NCBI GenBank assembly: GCA_043777595.1 | Contig: JAYWHT010000057.1 | Location: 1 to 11,779 of the forward strand | Source of the DNA: JAYVJH01 sp043777595 | GTDB taxonomy: Bacteria; Bacteroidota; Bacteroidia; Cytophagales; Spirosomataceae | Reading direction: 5' to 3' | Length of the DNA: 11,779 nt | Shown: positions 7,033-11,779 of the stretch, piece by piece | Layout of the letters: every line of letters starts with the position of its first letter | Position numbering within the stretch: the first letter of the stretch is position 1 | Position numbers and translations under genes: made by a program | The notes under the pieces: generated by a model | The model's database searches: none | Told to the model about the DNA's origin: nothing | What the model saw: the letters and a program-made list of their open reading frames with translations, nothing else

Positions 7033-7703
7033 GGCGAAAGTTGTTTTTCCTCATTGTCTGTCCAACCTTTGAACCCTCTTTTCCCGTCATTGTACGTTCC
7101 TGTCGTAATCAAATAAGGTGGGTCGCAGTACACAAAATCGTTAGAGTTTAGAAAAGTAAAATCAAAATCATTGAAACAAACATTCATAAATTCTACATTA
7201 TTCTCTTTCAGTCGAATAATAAAACGCTCTAAATTTTGCCGCATTGTAGCATTAAAACTGCTTCTTTCTCGCCCAAATGGATTATTAAATTCGTGATTGT
7301 TGTTAAAACGAATTTGATGGTTAAATGAAAACGCAATTAAAACAAATAAATCTAAGGGGTGTTTGTTTTGGTTATAAAATTCTCTCATTTTTTTGTAGCC
7401 GTCTTCGTTGGTTAAAGAAAGCTCAAACTCAAATATTCTGTTTTTAATATGGCTTAAAGTTACGTCAGGGTCGTTTTCTTGAAATGTTTGGTACATTTCA
7501 AGAAAGTAGGTCAGATTGTCGTTAAAGTAAATTTTGTTAGCCTTTACGTTGATTCCAACATTACAACCACCTGCAAACAAATCAATAAAATTGTCAATTT
7601 CTTTGGGAAATAGTGGCAAAATTTGGTTCAATATTTTTGCTTTACCACCAATGTAATTCAAAGGTGATTTTATTTTTTGTAATTGCTTCGATAAAAGAAT
7701 CAT
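7020..7703 (-). pseudogene. D12-class DNA adenine methyltransferase, C-terminally truncated
   Basis: This 227-aa product is the front of a Dam/DpnIIA-type (D12 class) N6-adenine methyltransferase, which protects host DNA from the cognate endonuclease. Motif X is SPLNYIGGKAK (13-23), motif I DLFAGGCNVG (41-50) binds SAM, NHQIRFN (128-134) and FNNPFGR (139-145) precede the target-recognition part, and the catalytic DPPY is at 194-197, followed by LITTGTYNDGKRGFKGW. Relatives carry roughly 80-90 residues after DPPY; here only 30 remain and the last six (LSPCLN) look out of frame. One extra T in the TTT run near 7038-7040 would instead read EEKQLFAMLE, the expected family sequence, and then run on into the HNH gene. 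The tail with motifs V-VIII is absent from this window, so the enzyme is probably inactive. Start is ATG 7703. Confidence 0.8.
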
Positions 7704-7782
7704 TTCAAGTTACTATTATCAAATTACAATGTAGAAATTGGGAGAGTTGTATTTCGCCACCGCTAATTTACGTCATTACGCC

Positions 7783-7827
7783 CACAAACCAAAAAGCCGA
7801 CTCATAGAATCGGCTTTTTGGTTTGTG
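7783..7827. terminator. Long bidirectional terminator after rpsG
   Basis: An 18-bp perfect stem (7783-7800 with 7810-7827) with a 9-nt loop has A5 on one side and T5 on the other inside the stem. It lies 16 nt after the rpsG stop in transcription order and should stop the rpsL-rpsG transcript before it enters the methyltransferase gene. This means the R-M genes need their own promoter in 7704-7782, where I see no exact consensus. Confidence 0.9.
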
Positions 7828-7843
7828 TATATGAGATACAATC

Positions 7844-8311
7844 TTAGAAACGGAAGTGCGAGAACGCCTTGTTGGCTTCGGCCATGCGGTGCGTATCGTC
7901 TTTCTTTTTTACAGATGCACCTTCGCCTTTTGAAGCCGCCAATATTTCGGCAGCCAAGCGGTCGGTCATTGTTTTTTCGCCACGCAAGCGTGAGTATTTT
8001 ATCATCCATTTCATACCTACCGATAGCTTGCGGTCTGGGCGTACTTCGGTTGGTACCTGAAAGTTGGCCCCACCTACACGGCGGCTTTTTACTTCTACGC
8101 TCGGCATTACGTTGTTGAGCGCACGCTTAAATACCTCCAAGCCGTTTTCGCTTAAACGCTTCTCGACTACATCGAGTGCATCATAAAATATGCTGTACGC
8201 CAATGTTTTTTTACCGTCATACATGAGGTTGTTTACAAATTTTGTTACCAACACATCACGAAATTTTGGATCAGGCAAGACGTATCTTTTCTTTGGTTTT
8301 GACTTTCTCAT
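7844..8311 (-). CDS. rpsG: 30S ribosomal protein S7
   Basis: This 155-aa protein is ribosomal protein S7, which binds the 3' major domain of 16S rRNA and nucleates assembly of the small-subunit head. Recognisable stretches are MRKSKPKKRYVLPDPKF at the N-terminus, VNNLMYDGKKTLAY, the ALNNVMPSVEVKSRRVGGANFQVP core, and RPDRKLSVGMKWMI. The C-terminal KKKDDTHRMAEANKAFSHFRF ends the protein. Length and N-terminus are standard, and ATG 8311 is well supported. It follows rpsL after 125 nt, a spacer that is A/T-rich with no second consensus promoter visible; in enterobacteria the S12-S7 spacer is where S7 represses its own synthesis, but no matching structure is evident here. A terminator follows, and fusA is not the next gene. 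Confidence 0.98.
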   Translation of the reverse strand: MRKSKPKKRYVLPDPKFRDVLVTKFVNNLMYDGKKTLAYSIFYDALDVVEKRLSENGLEVFKRALNNVMPSVEVKSRRVGGANFQVPTEVRPDRKLSVGMKWMIKYSRLRGEKTMTDRLAAEILAASKGEGASVKKKDDTHRMAEANKAFSHFRF

Positions 8312-8436
8312 TTTTTTGTTTTTTTAAACAGGTTTTGTTCTAAAACTTGATTCACCCCGATTTTCGAGATTACTTCCCTTTATAATATTACTTTTACTAA
8401 CGCAAATGCAACAAAGGACTTTGCACTATTGTTTTT

Positions 8437-8853
8437 TTACTTCTTGCCGCCTTTTCCTTTTACTGGGGCTACTACTTGGCCTGGCTTAGGGCGTTTGGTA
8501 CCATAAACCGAGCGAGACTGCTTGCGGCCACCAACACCGGCGGTGTCTAATGCACCACGAATGATGTGGTAACGAACCCCTGGAAGGTCTTTTACACGGC
8601 CACCACGTACCAACACGATTGAGTGTTCTTGTAGGTTGTGGCCTTCGCCCGGAATGTAGGCGTTTACTTCTTTTCCGTGAGTTAAGCGTACACGAGCCAC
8701 TTTACGAAGGGCTGAGTTTGGCTTTTTGGGCGTGGTGGTATATACACGGGTACAGACCCCACGACGTTGCGGACATGAATCCAAAGCGGGTGACTTTGAT
8801 TTCCAGGTCATTTTTTCGCGTCCTTTACGAACTAATTGCTGAATCGTAGGCAT
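8437..8853 (-). CDS. rpsL: 30S ribosomal protein S12
   Basis: This 138-aa protein is ribosomal protein S12, located at the decoding centre, where it governs translational accuracy. The sequence reads MPTIQQLVRKGREKM, CPQRRGVCTRVYTTTPKKP, NSALRKVARVRL, the PGEGHNLQEHSIVLVRGGRV block and KDLPGVRYHIIRGALDTAGV, followed by a basic tail. Lysines at the positions equivalent to E. coli K42 (TPKKPNS) and K87 (RVKDLPG) are present, as in streptomycin-sensitive strains. It is first in the operon, with a strong promoter 43 nt upstream of the ATG. Confidence 0.98.
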   Translation of the reverse strand: MPTIQQLVRKGREKMTWKSKSPALDSCPQRRGVCTRVYTTTPKKPNSALRKVARVRLTHGKEVNAYIPGEGHNLQEHSIVLVRGGRVKDLPGVRYHIIRGALDTAGVGGRKQSRSVYGTKRPKPGQVVAPVKGKGGKK

Positions 8854-8896
8854 TTACTTTTTGTTATTTAAAATATACTTTTTCCAAAATGGAGTG

Positions 8897-8928
8897 CAAA
8901 AATAAGCCTTTTAATTTTGAATTGCAAA
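8897..8928 (-). promoter_or_regulatory. Bacteroidota-type promoter for rpsL-rpsG
   Basis: On the minus strand TTTG (8925-8928) is followed after 20 nt by TATTTTTG (8897-8904), an exact match to the Bacteroidota -33/-7 consensus TTTG...TAnnTTTG. Transcription would start near 8890, about 37 nt before the rpsL ATG. Confidence 0.85.
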
Positions 8929-8976
8929 GGCTCGTTAAATTTTATTGACTAAGTTTTGAAAACATTTGAAATGTAG

Positions 8977-8983
8977 CCCCCCC
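8977..8983 (+). other. C7 homopolymer upstream of barrel gene
   Basis: Seven consecutive C residues lie in the otherwise AT-rich divergent intergenic region (8854-9088) between rpsL and the barrel gene. Nothing else but the rpsL promoter is clear in that stretch. No exact TAnnTTTG promoter for the barrel gene was found; TACCGTTTG near 9010-9030 and TAGCTTCG near 9064 are each one step from consensus. Confidence 0.5.
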
Positions 8984-9088
8984 TCCTGACGAGGCAATAT
9001 ACCGTTAAATAAAGCAACCATACCGTTTGATAACTTCAAAATCTGTATCTGGACAAAGTAGTGTAGCTTCGATTTTTAACAAAAAAAC

Positions 9089-10105
9089 ATGAACCCAATG
9101 AAATCACTACAAACCACACTGTTGTTTTGCTTTTTGTCGCTCGCTGCATGGGCGCAAACTCGCAAACCCGACTTGATTCATAAAAAAGACAAGTCAGTCA
9201 TCGAAGCCATTATTGTTGAAATTGACGATGAACAAATACAATATCGCAAGTTTAGTAGCCCAACGGGTCCTATATTTGGAATAAAGCGCAGCGAACTATC
9301 AAAAATTATATACAGCAATGGCGACACAGAAATGATGAATGGAAAGACCGACAAGCCCGATAAAGTGAGTAAGACCAAAGAAAAAACGGAGGACAAACCA
9401 GCAAAAATCAGTAAAACCAAAAAAGTTAAAAAAGTCAGCAAGTCAGATGACTCTGGTGGTAGTTTGAATTTTAGTATTGGTCTTCGAGGCGGATTAAACC
9501 TTAATACCGTATCCAACCAATTAAAAGATTTAGACCCTGGTGCTAAAGTAGAGCAAGCGGTAGGTTTTCATGGGGGCTTAGTAATGGAGTTGGGTGGTAA
9601 AATGTTCTCTGTTCAGCCCGAGATATTGTTTTCGCAGATTGGTGCAAAAGTTATATTTAGTGCAGATCCCGCCGACCCAGACGACACTGGCGGAACAGCA
9701 AAAACAACTGGTAATACAGTTACAGTTCCTGTGTTATTGAAAGCAAAATTTGGAACATCAGACAACCTAAAATTCTTTGTCAATGCTGGGCCATACATAT
9801 CTTATCTGCTTAGTTCAAAAATTGTCGTTATGTCTGGTAGTACAGTAGTCTTAGACGAAACAGCCAAATTTACAGACAACAAAGGGCGTATCGGTTATGG
9901 TGCTATGGCTGGCGGAGGTGTAGAGTTGGGACTGGGTTTTGGCAAACTACTTATTGAAGGCCGATATGCATTCGGCCTCGGCGATAATGATGTGGTTAAA
10001 ACAATAGAGGTAGCAGGAATGTCAATAACAGTACCCAAAAACGATAGCTTCCCACGGTCTATCATGGTCAGTGTAGGTGTTTTGATACCGATTGGAGGCA
10101 AATAA
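9089..10105 (+). CDS. Secreted protein with outer-membrane beta-barrel
   Basis: This 338-aa protein has a signal peptide (cleavage expected after WAQ, residue 23), so it is exported. Residues 28-79 form a small beta domain (DLIHKKDKSVIEA, VEIDDEQIQYRKF, GIKRSELSKIIYSNGD) of a kind common in Bacteroidota envelope proteins. A Lys-rich linker follows (85-120). Residues 125-338 show alternating strands typical of an OmpA/PorT-like barrel: LNFSIGLRGGLNLNT, VGFHGGLVMELGG, FSVQPEILFSQIGA, VTVPVLLKAKFG, FFVNAGPYISYLL, GYGAMAGGGVELG, LLIEGRYAFGLGD and the terminal SVGVLIPIGGK. It probably sits in the outer membrane with the small domain in the periplasm. ATG 9089 and ATG 9098 (MKSLQTT) are both possible starts. 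It is followed 43 nt later by a gene whose product carries the same small domain, probably one operon. Function unknown. Confidence 0.85.
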   Translation: MNPMKSLQTTLLFCFLSLAAWAQTRKPDLIHKKDKSVIEAIIVEIDDEQIQYRKFSSPTGPIFGIKRSELSKIIYSNGDTEMMNGKTDKPDKVSKTKEKTEDKPAKISKTKKVKKVSKSDDSGGSLNFSIGLRGGLNLNTVSNQLKDLDPGAKVEQAVGFHGGLVMELGGKMFSVQPEILFSQIGAKVIFSADPADPDDTGGTAKTTGNTVTVPVLLKAKFGTSDNLKFFVNAGPYISYLLSSKIVVMSGSTVVLDETAKFTDNKGRIGYGAMAGGGVELGLGFGKLLIEGRYAFGLGDNDVVKTIEVAGMSITVPKNDSFPRSIMVSVGVLIPIGGK

Positions 10106-10148
10106 TTAGTGTAGAGTGAAGAATTTAAAATTAAAAATTATTAAAACA

Positions 10149-11396
10149 ATGAAAAAATCAATATTTATTGCCTTAGTGGGAGTTTTTATAAGTGTATTTT
10201 CATACGCACAAGATGTGATTTACTTGGCCAATGGCAATCGTTTAGAGGGGGTTCAGATAGTAGAAATAGCCGACAAGAAAGTATATTTTATGGAGCGCAA
10301 AGGCGATTCTGAGTTTAAAAGAGCCTACAAACGCTCAGGAATTTCGGTTATTTTTAGAGCCGATGGCCGTTATTTGATGATGGCCGAACTGGACGAAAAA
10401 CCCGAAAAAGCGCAGTTACAGTTAGAAGAGTACCTCAAAGCACCAGCCCGAAATGTATCCAAAGATATTATCATCAAAGCCAAACCACTAAAAGCAATCG
10501 TCGGACTTATATCTTATGAAAGCGATGATGTACTGAACTATGCCAACGACGACGGCAATGCGGCATCTATCAACAAAAAAGATGTAGTGATAGTGTTTTA
10601 CAAGGACGGTAGCCATCAGCTCACTCGTGAACCTGACGACGTGGTAGCATCGCTCATAAAAGTACAAAAAGACTTATCGAAAGCCGAAGAGGCTGTTTTT
10701 AAACCCGCCGAAACAGCCCCCGAACCAATACCCGAACCTGTGGCAGAACCAGCGATTCCAGAGCCAGCCCAGCAAAGCGAGCCAGTAGCTTCTACACCAG
10801 CCAGCGAGCCTGCCGCAGCCGTTACCCCAAAACCGAATATAGTAAAGCCCACTAAGGGCAAAAAAGGCAGCAAACCAACGCAATCAATACCCACACTGAG
10901 CGAAGAAGAATATCTGGGTTACAGACAAAAAGGTGTAGATAAAGTAAAAGAATTTGAGTCTTACTTGAACGTAATTGCCAACAAAAACATTGACCCCGAC
11001 GAAAAAGACAAAGCCATAGAAGAAGCCGCCAAACTTTTTATTCCCGGCTCTACGATTGAGGTAACTTCGCTCAACAGACCAGGTGTGAGTAAATATGACA
11101 TCAAAGACTATCTGACACGACTAAAATTATTGCCTTATGCTTCGGCCAAATTGGAGTGGGCCAACGTAGGCTACGTCAAAGAACTCAAACAGGAGGCCGA
11201 TGGTAATTATTATGGTACAATTACGGGCGAGCAAACTTTTATCGGTTTGGGCGATAGTGGCGAGCCGATTTACAGCGATGTTACCAAAAAAAGTGTAAAA
11301 GTACGCTTGAAGTCATATCAAAAACAGATAGAAGGAGCAGAACAGCTCAACTGGGAGTTACTTTTGGGGAGTATAGGTATTGAAGTTGGTAAATAG
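10149..11396 (+). CDS. Secreted protein with duplicated beta domain
   Basis: The start is placed at ATG 10149 rather than the upstream GTG at 10116, because MKKSIFIALV...FSYAQ is a complete signal peptide directly from this ATG (cleavage after residue 20); the product is 415 aa and exported. Residues 22-73 (DVIYLANGNRLEG, VEIADKKVYF, SGISVIFRADGR) resemble the small domain of the preceding gene, and residues 106-154 (DIIIKAKPLKAIVG, YESDDVLNYAN, KKDVVIVFYKDGS) look like a second copy. Residues about 185-247 are a Pro/Glu/Ala then Lys-rich flexible linker. Residues 248-415 form a separate domain (EEEYLGYRQKG, KLFIPGSTIEVTS, YDIKDYLTRLKLLPY, DGNYYGTITGEQTFIG, YSDVTKKSVKVRL) that I have the impression recurs in Bacteroidota proteins, but I cannot name it. 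It is probably periplasmic and expressed with the barrel protein. Confidence 0.85.
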   Translation: MKKSIFIALVGVFISVFSYAQDVIYLANGNRLEGVQIVEIADKKVYFMERKGDSEFKRAYKRSGISVIFRADGRYLMMAELDEKPEKAQLQLEEYLKAPARNVSKDIIIKAKPLKAIVGLISYESDDVLNYANDDGNAASINKKDVVIVFYKDGSHQLTREPDDVVASLIKVQKDLSKAEEAVFKPAETAPEPIPEPVAEPAIPEPAQQSEPVASTPASEPAAAVTPKPNIVKPTKGKKGSKPTQSIPTLSEEEYLGYRQKGVDKVKEFESYLNVIANKNIDPDEKDKAIEEAAKLFIPGSTIEVTSLNRPGVSKYDIKDYLTRLKLLPYASAKLEWANVGYVKELKQEADGNYYGTITGEQTFIGLGDSGEPIYSDVTKKSVKVRLKSYQKQIEGAEQLNWELLLGSIGIEVGK

Positions 11397-11406
11397 AAAC
11401 AAAAAT

Positions 11407-11438
11407 TTTGCTTTGAAGCCACAAAAGTACTATTTTTG
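11407..11438 (+). promoter_or_regulatory. Promoter for 34-aa membrane protein
   Basis: TTTG (11407-11410) and TATTTTTG (11431-11438) are separated by exactly 20 nt, an exact Bacteroidota consensus identical in spacing and -7 box to the rpsL promoter. Transcription would begin near 11445, about 29 nt before the small gene's ATG. The -7 box lies in the loop and right arm of the palindrome at 11411-11449. Confidence 0.65.
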
Positions 11439-11449
11439 TGGCTTCAAAG
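11411..11449. terminator. 16-bp palindrome, likely terminator of 415-aa gene
   Basis: A 16-bp perfect stem (11411-11426 with 11434-11449) with a 7-nt loop lies 14 nt after the stop at 11396. The T-run after it is weak (GTTTAA), so termination may depend on the A4/T4 inside the stem. It overlaps a consensus promoter, so its role may be more than termination. Confidence 0.65.
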
Positions 11450-11473
11450 TTTAACACAAATAACTAAATCAAA

Positions 11474-11578
11474 ATGGGTGCTATTATATTTTTTGTTGTC
11501 TTGTTAGCAGTCGCTTATATCGTAGGAACAATTCTTGAGAAGAACGAGCGAAGCTATACAAAGTATTTTAAAGATTAG
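11474..11578 (+). CDS. 34-aa single-span membrane microprotein
   Basis: A 34-codon frame (start MGAIIFFVVLLAVAYIVG, end LEKNERSYTKYFKD) encodes one hydrophobic span of about 16 residues followed by a charged tail, with no cleavage site, so it would be an inner-membrane protein with the tail probably cytoplasmic. Its support is contextual: an exact consensus promoter upstream, an A-rich leader typical of the phylum, and a hairpin terminator 8 nt after the stop. This gives a complete monocistronic unit of about 190 nt. I do not recognise the family. The alternative is a non-coding small RNA in which the frame is fortuitous, but the clean membrane-span-plus-charged-tail pattern argues for a protein. 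Confidence 0.7.
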   Translation: MGAIIFFVVLLAVAYIVGTILEKNERSYTKYFKD

Positions 11579-11585
11579 TGTAAAT

Positions 11586-11632
11586 ATTAACTTACTGATA
11601 ATCAATTATTAGTAAGTTAATACTGTTTTTTT
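11586..11632 (+). terminator. Terminator of the microprotein gene
   Basis: An 11-bp stem (11586-11596 with 11611-11621), extended inward through one G-T pair and four A-T pairs to a TCAA loop, is followed by a run of T residues (11625-11632). Confidence 0.85.
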
Positions 11633-11654
11633 GTTCAAAAAAAACAGTAAATCA

Positions 11655-11686
11655 TTTGGGTATTAAAATCTAATCCTGCATCTTTG
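11655..11686 (+). promoter_or_regulatory. Promoter for tRNA-Val
   Basis: TTTG (11655-11658), then 20 nt, then CATCTTTG (11679-11686), which is one mismatch from TAnnTTTG. The predicted start of transcription is near 11693, about 15 nt before the tRNA. Confidence 0.65.
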
Positions 11687-11707
11687 CAGTCCCAAATCGA
11701 AAGAAAA

Positions 11708-11779
11708 GGGAGTTTAGCTCAGTTGGTTCAGAGCATCTGCCTTACAAGCAGAGGGTCGGGGGTTCGAATCCCTCAACTC
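11708..11779 (+). tRNA. tRNA-Val (anticodon TAC), cut by window end
   Basis: The sequence folds as a cloverleaf: acceptor GGGAGTT, D-arm with the A-box-like TAGCTCAGTTGGTTCAGAGC, anticodon stem TCTGC/GCAGA enclosing CTTACAA with anticodon TAC (valine), and T-arm with GGTTCGAATCC. The 3' acceptor strand AACTC is visible and its last two pairs and discriminator base are beyond the window. It is preceded by a plausible promoter; more tRNAs may follow outside the window. Confidence 0.95.

Noticed and set aside
7738..8118. 126-codon open frame on the plus strand
   Set aside because: It is antisense to rpsG and runs through the terminator.
8437..8853. Streptomycin-resistance substitution in S12
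   Set aside because: Both lysines usually altered in resistant mutants are present.
10116..10148. GTG start extending the 415-aa protein by 11 residues
   Set aside because: The extension would put a charged, AT-coded segment before an already complete signal peptide beginning at ATG 10149.
1..11779. CRISPR array or phage genes
   Set aside because: No regularly spaced repeats of suitable length and no phage structural or integrase genes were seen.

Overview
The window looks like a chromosomal segment of a member of the phylum Bacteroidota, probably a Cytophagia-type organism. The evidence is AT-rich DNA, starts without clear Shine-Dalgarno sequences, promoters of the TTTG-N20-TAnnTTTG type (clearest before rpsL and before a 34-codon gene), and families typical of the phylum: Cys-anchored lipoprotein, OmpA/PorT-like barrel, DUF3817, MoxR. 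I cannot name the genus from this sequence.

Layout. (1) 1-1061: a lipoprotein gene (+) bounded by strong hairpin terminators. (2) about 1062-2750: an IS110-type insertion sequence (+) whose transposase frame is broken near 1576-1591 by what looks like a 16-nt GC-rich insertion; the long leader before it is structured and could hold a bridge RNA. (3) 2751-4688 (-): a compact leftward set, moxR, rsmG (gidB) and a DUF3817 membrane protein. (4) 4713-7703 (-): a decayed, AT-rich restriction-modification island. In transcription order it holds a D12-class (Dam/DpnIIA-like) adenine methyltransferase cut short after its DPPY motif, an HNH endonuclease with an N-terminal HARE-like winged helix, a 93-aa cysteine-containing protein, and a PD-(D/E)xK-type endonuclease split by an apparent 2-bp frameshift and lacking a visible start. 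(5) 7783-8928 (-): rpsG and rpsL with a strong promoter and a long terminator; fusA does not follow rpsG here. (6) 9089-11396 (+): two secreted proteins that share a small N-terminal beta domain, one with an outer-membrane barrel and one with two domain copies plus a Pro/Glu/Ala linker and a C-terminal domain. (7) 11407-11779 (+): a 34-aa membrane microprotein with its own promoter and terminator, then a tRNA-Val(TAC) cut by the window end.

The most informative parts are the layered R-M island, which reads as one R-M system invaded by an HNH/small-protein cassette and lodged between ribosomal genes and moxR, and the near-intact IS110 element. No complete novel defence system can be claimed. 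The HNH plus 93-aa pair is the best candidate for something undescribed.
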